Shown here: one piece after another, positions 7,282-15,142 of the stretch
Layout: every line of letters starts with the position of its first letter
Position numbering within the stretch: the stretch's first letter is position 1
Source of the DNA: JABDPF01 sp037384065
Lineage (GTDB): Bacteria; Pseudomonadota; Gammaproteobacteria; Xanthomonadales; SZUA-36
NCBI GenBank assembly: GCA_037384065.1
Contig: JARROJ010000007.1
Coordinates: 5,762-69,761, forward strand
Length of the DNA stretch: 64,000 nucleotides
Reading direction: 5' to 3'
Notes under the pieces: model-generated
Told to the model about the DNA's origin: nothing
The model's database searches: none
What the model saw: the letters and a program-made list of their open reading frames with translations, nothing else
Position numbers and translations under genes: made by a program

Positions 7282-9381
7282 CTACCAGATCCGGACCCGC
7301 TCGGCCGGCGGCAGGTACATGCCGTCGCCTTCGCGGACGTCGAACGCCTGGTAGAACGCATCGACGTTGACCGCCGCGCCGTTCGCACGGAATTTCGGGG
7401 GCGAGTGCGGGTCGATCGTCAGGCGGCGCTTGGTTTCCTCGTCGCGCATCTTCGCGCGCCAGACCTGGGCCCAGCCGAGAAAGAACCGCTGGTCGCCGGT
7501 GAAGCCGTCGATCACCGGGGCTTCCTGCCCGTCCAGCGACAGGCGATAGGCCTTGTAGGCGATGCCCAGGCCGCCGAGGTCGCCGATGTTTTCGCCCGAC
7601 GTGAACTGACCGTTGATGGTCAGGCCGTCGATCACCTCGTAGCTGTCGTACTGGGCGGCGAGCTTGTTCTTGCGTTCGTCGAAGCGGGCCGCGTCTTCCT
7701 CCGTCCACCAGTCGCGCAGGTTGCCGTCGCCGTCGAACTGGCGCCCCTGGTCGTCAAAACCGTGGCCGATCTCGTGCCCGATCACGGCGCCGATGCCGCC
7801 ATAGTTGACGGCGTCGTCGGCTTCGACATTGAAGAACGGGGGCTGCAGGATCGCCGCCGGAAAGACGATCTCGTTCCAGACCGGGTTGTAATAGGCGTTG
7901 ACGGTCTGCGGCGTCATGAACCACTCGGTCTTGTCGACCGGCTTGTCCAGCTTGTCGATCTGCCGGTTGTATTCGAAGGTCGCGGCGCGCTTCATGTTGC
8001 CGGCCAGGTCGCCCGGGACCACCTCGAGCGCGCTGTAGTCGCGCCAGTTTTCGGGATAGCCCACCTTGGGCGTGAACTTGGACAGCTTGATGAGCGCCTG
8101 CTGTTTCGTCGCGTCGCTCATCCAGTCGAGCTCGGTGATCGACTGGCGGTAGGCCTCGATCAGGTTCGCGATCATCACGTCCATGCGCGCCTTGGCCTCC
8201 TCCCGGTAGTGACGCTCCACGTACAGCTGACCGAGCAGTTCGCCCATCGTGCCGTTGATCGCGCTGACCGCGCGCTTCCACTTCGGCTCCGGCTCGTCGA
8301 TTCCGGACAGCCCGGCTTCGTAGAAATCGAAGTGGGCGCGGAAGAAGTCCTCGCCGAGTACGGGCGCGAAGGCGTCGATCGTCTGGAAGGTCAGGTAGTC
8401 TTTCCAGGTATCCAGCGGTGTCCGTTCGAGGATTTCGCTGGCCCCGGCGTAGAAACTCGGCTGGCGGACGACGAAGAAGTCCCGCTCGGGAATCGCGGCG
8501 GCTTCCATGGCGGTGCGCCAGCGGTAGCCCGGCGCCAGCTCTTCCAGTTCGGCCAGGGTCATCCGGTTGTAGGTCTTGACCGGGTTCCGGTTCTCTTCCT
8601 TGGTCCACTGCACTTCGGCCAGCGCCCGCTCGACGTCGAACAGGGCCTTTGCCTTGTCGTCACCGCCCTCGATGCCGGCCAGGTCGAACAGGCGCTGGAC
8701 GTAGGTTCGGTACAATTCGCGCCCCTCGACGAACTGCTCGTCGTCCTGCAGGTAATAGTCGCGGTCGGGCAGGGTGATGCCGGTCTGGACGAGGTACACG
8801 ACGTTGGTTTCGGGATCCTTCATGTCCGAGAACACGCCGGCGCCGAGCGGCGCGTCGACGCCGTAGACGCCGAGTTCGGCGAATGCGCGGAACAGGTCTT
8901 CGGTGTTTTCGATCGCGGCGATGCGGTCGAGTTCGGCGCGGATCGCTTCGATGCCCAGCTCGTTGGGGCGCACGTCGTCCATGTAGGCATTGTAGAAATC
9001 GCGAATCTTCTGCGTTGCGCTGCCGGTCTCGGCATCCTGCGCCGCGCTCACTTCCTCGACCAGCGCGCGGACGTCTTCCTGCGCGTTTTCGGCGAGCTGG
9101 TCGAAGGCGCCCCAGCGCGCCTTGTCGGCGGGCATCTCCGTCTCTGCGACCCACTTGCCGTTGACGTGATCGAAAAAGTCGTCCTGCGCGCGAACGTCGT
9201 TGTCGAAGCCGCTTCGGTCGATGCCGCTGCCGATTTCAGCCGGGGCCGGGGCGGCTGTCGCAGGCGCTGAACTCCGGTCGGTTTCCGCCGCGCCGGCGGC
9301 GAGGCTTTCGTCATTGGCCGGTTGGCAGGCCGAGACGCCCAGTGCGGCCGCAACGGCGGCGGTGAGAAGCAATTTGCTCAT
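7282..9381 (-). CDS. pepO: M13 family zinc metallopeptidase (PepO/neprilysin-like) lipoprotein
   Basis: 699 residues. The first 20 form a lipoprotein-type signal (lipidated Cys near 19), so the enzyme is probably anchored in the envelope. The M13 N-terminal domain fills most of the length. The gluzincin core has NAYYNP about 35 residues before the zinc motif HEIGH (536-540) and the third ligand Glu597 in ENIGDLGG. The end, with Arg-Val-Arg and a terminal aromatic, fits family C-termini. M13 peptidases cleave short peptides. It stands alone, with its own promoter region and a strong terminator. Confidence 0.93.
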   Translation of the reverse strand: MSKLLLTAAVAAALGVSACQPANDESLAAGAAETDRSSAPATAAPAPAEIGSGIDRSGFDNDVRAQDDFFDHVNGKWVAETEMPADKARWGAFDQLAENAQEDVRALVEEVSAAQDAETGSATQKIRDFYNAYMDDVRPNELGIEAIRAELDRIAAIENTEDLFRAFAELGVYGVDAPLGAGVFSDMKDPETNVVYLVQTGITLPDRDYYLQDDEQFVEGRELYRTYVQRLFDLAGIEGGDDKAKALFDVERALAEVQWTKEENRNPVKTYNRMTLAELEELAPGYRWRTAMEAAAIPERDFFVVRQPSFYAGASEILERTPLDTWKDYLTFQTIDAFAPVLGEDFFRAHFDFYEAGLSGIDEPEPKWKRAVSAINGTMGELLGQLYVERHYREEAKARMDVMIANLIEAYRQSITELDWMSDATKQQALIKLSKFTPKVGYPENWRDYSALEVVPGDLAGNMKRAATFEYNRQIDKLDKPVDKTEWFMTPQTVNAYYNPVWNEIVFPAAILQPPFFNVEADDAVNYGGIGAVIGHEIGHGFDDQGRQFDGDGNLRDWWTEEDAARFDERKNKLAAQYDSYEVIDGLTINGQFTSGENIGDLGGLGIAYKAYRLSLDGQEAPVIDGFTGDQRFFLGWAQVWRAKMRDEETKRRLTIDPHSPPKFRANGAAVNVDAFYQAFDVREGDGMYLPPAERVRIW

Positions 9382-9415
9382 GGAATTTCCTCAGACTTGG
9401 ATTGAGACGGCGCAC

Positions 9416-9444
9416 ACTATAGCGGAAGCCATCGGCCCTTGCAG
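9416..9444 (-). promoter_or_regulatory. Candidate sigma70 promoter of the M13 peptidase gene
   Basis: On the minus strand there is a -10 box TATAGT (9416-9421), a 17-bp spacer and a weak -35 CTGCAA (9439-9444), 35 bp ahead of the start codon. The -35 hexamer is the same six base pairs used as TTGCAG on the other strand for greB. Confidence 0.4.
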
Positions 9445-9466
9445 GTGCCATCGGTTGGGCTACACT
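9439..9466 (+). promoter_or_regulatory. Candidate sigma70 promoter of greB
   Basis: -35 TTGCAG (9439-9444), 16-bp spacer and -10 TACACT (9461-9466), 28 bp upstream of the greB ATG. Both hexamers are moderate matches, and the position gives a short leader. Confidence 0.45.
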
Positions 9467-9493
9467 TCGGGCATTGGGCGAGACGGTGGCGGA

Positions 9494-9988
9494 ATGGGAC
9501 GTTGGCGTGAACCGGGGCCCCGCAGCAGTCCGTACATCACGGCGGAAGGCGAGCGGGCCCTGCAGAACGAGTTGCGGGCGCTGTGGCTGCGCCGGCGGCA
9601 GGAGGTGGTGCCCGCCCTGGCGGCGGCCGCTGCCGAGGGCGACCGCTCGGAAAATGCGGAATACACCTACCGCAAGAAACAGTTGGGCGAGATCGACCGC
9701 CGGGTGCGCTACCTGTCGCGCCGGCTCGACGAGGTCACGGTGGTGCACGCGCCGCCGGCCGACCGCGAGAAGGTCTTCTTCGGTGCGACCGTTACGCTGA
9801 CCCGTCGCGGCACCGAGGTTCGCTACCGCATCGTAGGCGCCGACGAGATCGACGCGGCGCGCGGATTCATCTCGATCGACTCGCCGCTGGCGCGCGCCGT
9901 GCTCGGCCGCCGGGCCGGCGACACGGTCGAGGTCGATCTGCCCGATGGCCACGAACGGTTTGAGGTGGTGGCGGTCGAGTATCGCTGA
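9494..9988 (+). CDS. greB: Transcription elongation factor GreB
   Basis: GreB enters the secondary channel of backtracked RNA polymerase and stimulates cleavage of the extruded RNA. The ATG at 9494 gives 164 residues, matching the family. The N-terminal coiled coil (about 10-85) contains GDRSENAEYTY, the Asp/Glu tip that helps hold catalytic Mg2+, and the GreB signature EIDRRVRYL. The C-terminal FKBP-like domain has KVFFGATV and FISIDSPLARALL-type strands. KVFFG and the length favour GreB over GreA. The ORF is open further upstream but that part overlaps the divergent peptidase gene. Confidence 0.93.
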   Translation: MGRWREPGPRSSPYITAEGERALQNELRALWLRRRQEVVPALAAAAAEGDRSENAEYTYRKKQLGEIDRRVRYLSRRLDEVTVVHAPPADREKVFFGATVTLTRRGTEVRYRIVGADEIDAARGFISIDSPLARAVLGRRAGDTVEVDLPDGHERFEVVAVEYR

Positions 9989-10076
9989 AGGACAGTCCGT
10001 TCCGGCTGCGTTCATCCCGCCCCCCGCAGGCCCGACCCGCGCGCCCCGATGACCCGCGAATGCACGCGGATTTACC

Positions 10077-10104
10077 CTTGAAATCTTCCGGACCGACCTC
10101 ATCT
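10077..10104 (+). promoter_or_regulatory. Sigma32 (heat-shock) promoter of hsp20
   Basis: CTTGAA (10077-10082, preceded by CC) and CCTCATCT (10097-10104) are separated by 14 bp. The heat-shock consensus is CTTGAA, then a spacer of about 13-17 bp, then CCCCATNT. The -10 box differs from consensus at one defined base. It sits about 100 bp before a small heat-shock gene, so a sigma32-type control is well supported. Confidence 0.8.
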
Positions 10105-10109
10105 TTTTC

Positions 10110-10202
10110 CTGCAGTCGCCGAATGGGGCTGCGGGCGCTTCCGGCCGAACGGCGGAAGCCATTCAACCAAACGCCGATATTGCTTCATAGGAGGATACGG
10201 TA
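10110..10202 (+). promoter_or_regulatory. ROSE-like RNA thermometer in the hsp20 leader
   Basis: The roughly 93-nt leader can fold into a hairpin at about 10138-10161 (GCTTCC/GGAAGC with inner pairs). A final hairpin, 10174-10200, sequesters the ribosome site. In it CCG-TAT pairs with ATA-CGG around one bulged A, and TTGCT (10180-10184) faces AGGAGG (10189-10194), with a possible G-G opposition. The UUGCU box pairing opposite the Shine-Dalgarno and the imperfect pairing are the hallmarks of ROSE elements of bacterial small heat-shock genes. Folding should weaken as temperature rises and free the site 8 nt before the ATG. Confidence 0.75.
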
Positions 10203-10670
10203 ATGACTACTTTTGATTTTTCACCCCTGTTTCGTACGTCCATCGGTTTCGACCGCCTGGCATCGCTGATGAATGCCGCGCACCGCGCGGAGACCGGCAA
10301 CGGCTTCCCGCCGTACAACATCCAGAAAGCGGACGAAAACCACTATCGCATCACGATGGCCGTGGCCGGGTTCTCGGAATCCGACCTCGACATCACGACC
10401 GAACACAACACGCTCACGGTCCGCGGCACGCGGCCGGAAGATCGCGATGACGAGGACAGCGGTTACCTGTACCGCGGCATCGCGACCCGGAACTTCGAGC
10501 GTCGCTTCAACCTGGCGGATCACGTCCGGGTTTCCGGTGCGCGGCTCGACAACGGCCTGCTGCACATCGAACTGGAGCGCGAGATTCCCGAAGAGATGAA
10601 ACCGCGCAAGATCGAAATTCACGCTTCGGGAAACCTGATCGAAAACACGTCGGAAGACAAGGCCGCGTAA
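10203..10670 (+). CDS. ibpA: Small heat shock protein, Hsp20/alpha-crystallin family (IbpA-like)
   Basis: 155 residues. IbpA-type holdases coat unfolding proteins and pass them to DnaK/ClpB. An N-terminal arm (1-36) opens with FDFSPLFR and has an IGFDRL segment typical of IbpA/B. The alpha-crystallin domain (about 37-140) has the family pattern NYHITMAVAGF-like and LENGLLHIELER-like strands, with an I-x-I motif (IEI) near its end, and is followed by a short flexible tail. The ATG at 10203 has a strong AGGAGG site. Control appears double: a sigma32 promoter and a ROSE-like leader. A hairpin terminator follows. Confidence 0.95.
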   Translation: MTTFDFSPLFRTSIGFDRLASLMNAAHRAETGNGFPPYNIQKADENHYRITMAVAGFSESDLDITTEHNTLTVRGTRPEDRDDEDSGYLYRGIATRNFERRFNLADHVRVSGARLDNGLLHIELEREIPEEMKPRKIEIHASGNLIENTSEDKAA

Positions 10671-10703
10671 TTCGCCTCGCCGGTTTTCGCTGACGTGCGA
10701 ACG

Positions 10704-10735
10704 AAAAAGGGCGCTGGCAACGGCGCCCTTTTTTT
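10704..10735 (+). terminator. Intrinsic terminator after hsp20
   Basis: Stem GGGCGC/GCGCCC with an 8-nt loop, flanked by five A on the left and seven T on the right. It should terminate hsp20 transcription. Confidence 0.9.
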
Positions 10736-10786
10736 GCACTAGAATACGGGCTTCCCAATCGAGCTGCGGTCCGCCCCCTGAGAGTC

Positions 10787-11545
10787 GTGAGAAAGTACCT
10801 GTTCTGGCCCTACCAGGTCTACATGTGGTTGATTTTCGTGCCGCTGGCATCCCTCATCACGTTGGTGATGAGCACCGGTGCGGTCGTCTCCTCGTGGCTG
10901 GTCAACCCGGCATTCGGCAGCCGGGTGTTCGCGGTGACCTGGGCCCGCCTGGTGGCGTTCCTGACCCCGATCCGGGTGACGGTCGAAGGCGCCGACAACG
11001 CGGCGCGCGGGCGCAGCTACGTGGTGGCCTGCAATCACCAGAGCATGTGGGACATCATCGTCGTCTACGGCTTCCTGGACCTCGATCTGAAATGGGTGAT
11101 GAAACGCGAACTGCGCAAGATCCCCGCGATCGGCATCGGCTGCGAGAAGGTCGGGCACATCTTCGTGGAGCGCAGCGACCCGAAGCAGGCCAACGCGGCC
11201 ATCGCGGCGGCGCTGGAGCGGCTCGGCGAGGGCATCGGCATCCTGTTTTTTCCCGAGGGCACGCGCAGCGACGACGGCCAGTTGCTGCCGTTCAAAAAGG
11301 GCGCGTTCCGGACCGCCATCGCCCAGGGTCTGCCCCTGCTGCCGGTGACGGTGACCGGCACCCGCGAGATTCTGCCGAGCCGGACGCTGGCGCTGTTTCC
11401 CGGCCGGGCGAAACTGACCGTTCACGAGCCGATCGATACGCAGGGCATGGGGCCGGAGCAGGTCGACGAACTGATGGCGGAGGCGCGCCGCCGGATCCGG
11501 TCCGCGCTCCCGGCGCCTGCGGAACGAGACCGTGCCGCTCGATAA
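10787..11545 (+). CDS. plsC: 1-acyl-sn-glycerol-3-phosphate acyltransferase
   Basis: PlsC acylates lysophosphatidic acid at sn-2 to make phosphatidic acid at the inner membrane. It has 252 residues from a GTG start. One or two N-terminal hydrophobic helices (about 5-40) precede the acyltransferase domain. The catalytic H-x4-D motif is NHQSMWD (His84, Asp89) and the substrate motif is FFPEGTR (154-160). A KWVMKRELRKIP segment also fits the family. The end overlaps the rhomboid gene by 14 bp, so plsC, the rhomboid and the SRPBCC gene are likely co-transcribed. Confidence 0.92.
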   Translation: MRKYLFWPYQVYMWLIFVPLASLITLVMSTGAVVSSWLVNPAFGSRVFAVTWARLVAFLTPIRVTVEGADNAARGRSYVVACNHQSMWDIIVVYGFLDLDLKWVMKRELRKIPAIGIGCEKVGHIFVERSDPKQANAAIAAALERLGEGIGILFFPEGTRSDDGQLLPFKKGAFRTAIAQGLPLLPVTVTGTREILPSRTLALFPGRAKLTVHEPIDTQGMGPEQVDELMAEARRRIRSALPAPAERDRAAR

Positions 11546-12230
11546 ACCCGATCCGCGCTACACGGCCTCGAAACGCGCCCAGCAGAACTTTCGCCTGGCG
11601 CTTCGAATTTCGCTCGTGTTCATCGGAATCCTCTGGGCGATCTTCATCGTCGACCAGGTTCTGGGTCTCGGTCTGACGCGGTTCGGTCTGCGACCGGGAT
11701 CCGTCGCCGGTCTGGTCGGGATCGTCACCGCCCCGCTGCTGCACGCCAACGTGCCGCATATCCTGTCGAACACGCTGCCGCTGCTGATCTCCGCGACCGC
11801 GATGCTGTACCTGTACCCCAATTCGGCGCTGCGCGTGGTTCCGGCCATCTGGCTCGGCTCCGGCGCGCTGGCCTGGCTGATCGGCCGCCCGAACATCCAT
11901 GTGGGGGCTTCCGGATTGATCTACGGCTTGCTCGCCTACGTGTTCATCAGCGGCATCCTGCGGCGCGACATGCGCTCGATATCGGTCTCCCTGCTGGTCG
12001 GCTTCCTGTACGGATCGATGGTCTGGGGCGTGCTGCCCACGCGCCCCCAGATGTCCTGGGAGATGCACCTGGGCGGCGCCCTGGTCGGCGGGGTGCTGGC
12101 CTTCCTGTTCCGCGCCTGGGATCGCGTGCCGGTGCTTCGGTACGAGTGGGAGGACGATGACCGCGTGCCGGACTGGTATCCGGAGCACGATCCGGACGAC
12201 GACAACGACCGCGAGGACGACGCGCGGTGA
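11532..12230 (+). CDS. Rhomboid family intramembrane serine protease
   Basis: 232 residues with about six membrane helices. The catalytic dyad is visible: Ser127 in GASG within the fourth helix and His179 in a later helix (WEMHLGG). HANVPHILSN (71-80) supplies the conserved His and Asn of the second helix. The C-terminal tail (about 205-232) is extremely acidic. Rhomboids cleave transmembrane segments of other proteins; the substrate here is unknown. The GTG start overlaps the plsC end and its stop overlaps the next GTG (GTGA at 12227-12230), implying translational coupling. Confidence 0.9.
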   Translation: MPLDKPDPRYTASKRAQQNFRLALRISLVFIGILWAIFIVDQVLGLGLTRFGLRPGSVAGLVGIVTAPLLHANVPHILSNTLPLLISATAMLYLYPNSALRVVPAIWLGSGALAWLIGRPNIHVGASGLIYGLLAYVFISGILRRDMRSISVSLLVGFLYGSMVWGVLPTRPQMSWEMHLGGALVGGVLAFLFRAWDRVPVLRYEWEDDDRVPDWYPEHDPDDDNDREDDAR

Positions 12231-13252
12231 TTGCCCGGATTCTGCTGGCGCTGGTCCTGGCGCTCGTGCTGTTCCTCGCGGCCGGCTTCCTGTTGCCGCG
12301 TGCGGTGCAGGTCGAGCGCAGCGTCGTCATCGAACGACCGCCGGCGACCGTGCACGGCCTGGTCGACGGCTTTGCGACGTTTCCGGCCTGGTCGCCGTGG
12401 ATGGAACGTGATCCCGCCATGCAGTACACGATCAGCGAGCCCGCCTCGGGCGTCGGCGCCCGGTTCGAGTGGCGCGGAGACCCGCGCCAGGTCGGCTCCG
12501 GCGCGCAGGAGGTCGTCGCCAGCGAGCCCTATCGCTCGGTGGAATTGCGTATCGACAGCGACCAGCTCGGAACGGCGCGGACCCGCTTCACGGTCGAACG
12601 CCGGGCCGGCGGAGCGCGCCTGACCTGGCGTTACGAAGCGGATTTGCTGCAGAGCGACGGCCTTATCCGGGGAATTTTCGATCGCTGGTTCGGCCTGTTC
12701 TATGCGCGCTGGATCGCACGCGATCTGGAGCAGGGCCTGGCGCGCCTGGCGCGCCTCGCAGCGACGCTGCCACGGGCCGATTATTCGGGGCTGCGCATCG
12801 AGCGCGTCACGGTGGCGGCCCGGGACATCGCCTACCTGACCGCCTTTGAGGGCCCGCCGGGGCAGCCGGTCGAAAACGAACTGGCCGCGGCGTACCGGGC
12901 GCTTCTGGCCGCGATCGACGAACAGGGGATCGACCGGTCCGGTCAGCCCCTGTCGATCACGCGCGCCGTGGCTGAAAAATGGCGGATCGACGCCGCGGTT
13001 CCGATTGACGTTGCGGTCGTCGTTCCGCTGCCGCCGGTCCGTTTCGGACAATCGCCGTCGGGCGCCGCCGTCCGGGTGCTGCATCGCGGCCCGTACGCGG
13101 ACATCGCGCCCGTGTACGGCAAGATCGCGGCGTGGTTGTCCGTACGCGGACTGCGCGAGGGCGGCGTGACGTGGGAGCAGTACCTGTCCGATCCGCTCGT
13201 GACGCCCCCGGAAGAACGTGAAACGGTGGTTTACGTCCTGTTGGCGGAGTGA
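12227..13252 (+). CDS. Membrane-anchored SRPBCC (polyketide cyclase-like) protein fused to a GyrI-like domain
   Basis: 341 residues. An N-terminal helix (2-22) acts as a membrane anchor or signal. An SRPBCC/START-like ligand-binding domain (about 28-180) contains the WSPWMERDP segment typical of polyketide-cyclase-type domains. A GyrI-like effector-binding domain follows (about 190-341), with the usual LHRGPYADI motif. No DNA-binding domain is present, so it is not a transcription factor. Both domains bind small hydrophobic molecules in other proteins; the ligand here is unknown. The start overlaps the rhomboid stop. Confidence 0.8.
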   Translation: MIARILLALVLALVLFLAAGFLLPRAVQVERSVVIERPPATVHGLVDGFATFPAWSPWMERDPAMQYTISEPASGVGARFEWRGDPRQVGSGAQEVVASEPYRSVELRIDSDQLGTARTRFTVERRAGGARLTWRYEADLLQSDGLIRGIFDRWFGLFYARWIARDLEQGLARLARLAATLPRADYSGLRIERVTVAARDIAYLTAFEGPPGQPVENELAAAYRALLAAIDEQGIDRSGQPLSITRAVAEKWRIDAAVPIDVAVVVPLPPVRFGQSPSGAAVRVLHRGPYADIAPVYGKIAAWLSVRGLREGGVTWEQYLSDPLVTPPEERETVVYVLLAE

Positions 13253-13256
13253 GCGG

Positions 13257-13982
13257 TCACCAGCGTTCCGGCTGGAGGCGCGATGGGCGCCAGAACGCGG
13301 CGTCCACGACTTTGTCTACGAGGCGCTCGAGTTCGGCTTCGAACGCTTCGCGCGCGATGCGTTCGGCCCCCATGCGCAACAGGTGGTCGTTCTCGACCTG
13401 GCAGTCCAGCAGACCGTAGCCGTGCGCCGCGAGCAGGCGGCACAGGGCGATGAGGGCGATCTTGCTCGCGTCCGTGCGTCGGCTGAACATCGATTCGCCG
13501 AAAAACACGCCGCCGAGGGCCAGTCCGTAGATACCGCCGGCCAGTTCACCGTCCGCCCACACTTCGAGCGAGTGCGCATGTCCCCTGCGGTGCAGCGTCG
13601 TGTAGGCATCGGCCATCCCCGGCGTGATCCAGGTGCCCTCGTCGGCGCTGCGGGGCGCCGCGCAGCCTTCGATCACGGCTGCGAAGGCCGTATCCAGGGT
13701 CAGGTCGTACACCCCGCTGTTGTAGCGCCGGCGGGTTCGCTTCGAGACGTGGACCCGGTCCGGGCGGATGATGCAGCGCGGTGCGGGGCTCCACCACAGG
13801 ATGGGTTGGCCGTCCGAGTACCACGGGAAGATGCCGCGACGGTAGGCGGCGAGCAGACGGTCCGGTTCCAGTCCGCCGCCCCAGGCGAGCAGTCCGTTCG
13901 GTGTATCGAGCGCCCGGGCGGTGGGTGGAAACGGCGCGTGTGGATCGTCACCGAGTTTCGGCAGAATGATCTCGCCGCTCAT
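13257..13982 (-). CDS. aat: Leucyl/phenylalanyl-tRNA--protein transferase
   Basis: Aat adds Leu or Phe from tRNA to proteins with N-terminal Arg or Lys, feeding the N-degron pathway read by ClpS/ClpAP. The ATG at 13982 overlaps the upstream stop (ATGA) and gives 241 residues, the family size. Family segments are visible: GLLAWGGGLEPDRLLAAY near the N-terminus, GIFPWY, ILWWSPAPR, the EGTWITPGMADAY loop, and the GESMFS and DCQVENDHL segments of the GNAT-like core. Confidence 0.94.
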   Translation of the reverse strand: MSGEIILPKLGDDPHAPFPPTARALDTPNGLLAWGGGLEPDRLLAAYRRGIFPWYSDGQPILWWSPAPRCIIRPDRVHVSKRTRRRYNSGVYDLTLDTAFAAVIEGCAAPRSADEGTWITPGMADAYTTLHRRGHAHSLEVWADGELAGGIYGLALGGVFFGESMFSRRTDASKIALIALCRLLAAHGYGLLDCQVENDHLLRMGAERIAREAFEAELERLVDKVVDAAFWRPSRLQPERW

Positions 13983-15127
13983 TCCAGGTCGCGGCGGAAC
14001 GGACTCATTTCCTGCGCCCGCTCGCGGTACTCGGCCATCCATTCGTGCTCGCGCTCGAGGTGCGCCGCGATCGCGGCGCGAAATCCGTCATGCGCCACGA
14101 AGTGGCAGGATCGGGTCGCCGACGGCAGGAAACCGCGGCCGATCTTGTGTTCGCCCTGGGCTCCCGACTCGAACACGTCGATACCGTGGCGGATGCAGAA
14201 CTCGATGCCCTGGTAGTAGGCGACCTCGAAATGCAGACCGGGCAGATCCTCGGTGCAGCCCCAGTAGCGACCGTAGAGTCGGCCGCCGCCGGCCAGGAAG
14301 ACCGCCATGGCGATCCGTTGCCCGTTCCGTTCGGCGAAGGCGACCTGCAGACCGTCGGCGAGTTCGCGCGCGAGCAACGCGAAGAATGCCGGACGCAGGG
14401 CGGGGTAGTTGCCGTACTGCTGAAACGTATCGATGTAGCAGGCGTAGACGAAGTCGAGGTCGTCCGCGTCGAGTTCGCGGCCGGACCGCCACCGGACCGT
14501 TACGCCGGAACGCTGCAGCTGCGCGCGCTCGCGTCGAATGTTCTTGCGCTTGCGTGACCGGAGGTCGGCCAGGAAGTCATCGAAGGCGCCGTAGCCGCGG
14601 TTGCGCCAGTGGAATTGCCAGTCGTGGCGTTGCAGCAGGCCTCGCTCGGCAAGGATATCCAGATCCTCCCGCTCGACGAAATTGCAGTGCCAGCTGGAGA
14701 ACCCGTGGTCGTTACATTCGCGCATGGCGAGATCGACCAGTGCGCGCCGCAGTGCCTTCGGGTCGGGATGGTCGCGAGCGACCATGAGGCGCGGCCCGGT
14801 GACCGGCGAGTAGGGCACGCCGGTCAGCAGCTTGGGGTAGTACGCGTACCCGTTGCGCTGGTAGGCATCGGCCCAGGCCCAGTCGAACACGAACTCGCCG
14901 TGGGAATTGTTCTTCGCATAGGTCGGCGCGAAGGCGACCAGGCGGTCGTTCGCGTACAGGGCCAGGTGGTGGGGCGACCAGCCCGCATGCGGGCCGATCG
15001 AGCCGGTCGATTCGAGACCGGCGAGAAAGGCGTAGGAGACGAACGGGTTGTCGCGGTGCTCGAGCCGCGCCCAGTCCTCCGGGGCGACGGCGGAGAGAGA
15101 CGGGATGATGCGCGGTTCGATCGCCAC
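13979..15127 (-). CDS. GNAT/FemAB-like N-acyltransferase (DUF482/COG3146 family)
   Basis: 382 residues in the family formerly called DUF482. The N-terminal part has NPFVSYAFLAGLE and the core contains a WHCNFVE segment, a basic region rich in Arg/Lys about halfway, and FESGAQGEHKIGRGF near the end, which is the strongest family signature. FemAB-like enzymes transfer acyl or aminoacyl groups. A role in the cell envelope is often proposed, but the substrate of this family is not known. It overlaps aat by 4 bp. Aat also has a GNAT-related fold and uses aminoacyl-tRNA, so the pairing is suggestive. Confidence 0.85.
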   Translation of the reverse strand: MAIEPRIIPSLSAVAPEDWARLEHRDNPFVSYAFLAGLESTGSIGPHAGWSPHHLALYANDRLVAFAPTYAKNNSHGEFVFDWAWADAYQRNGYAYYPKLLTGVPYSPVTGPRLMVARDHPDPKALRRALVDLAMRECNDHGFSSWHCNFVEREDLDILAERGLLQRHDWQFHWRNRGYGAFDDFLADLRSRKRKNIRRERAQLQRSGVTVRWRSGRELDADDLDFVYACYIDTFQQYGNYPALRPAFFALLARELADGLQVAFAERNGQRIAMAVFLAGGGRLYGRYWGCTEDLPGLHFEVAYYQGIEFCIRHGIDVFESGAQGEHKIGRGFLPSATRSCHFVAHDGFRAAIAAHLEREHEWMAEYRERAQEMSPFRRDLE

Positions 15128-15142
15128 CGGGCCGGAAACGGG

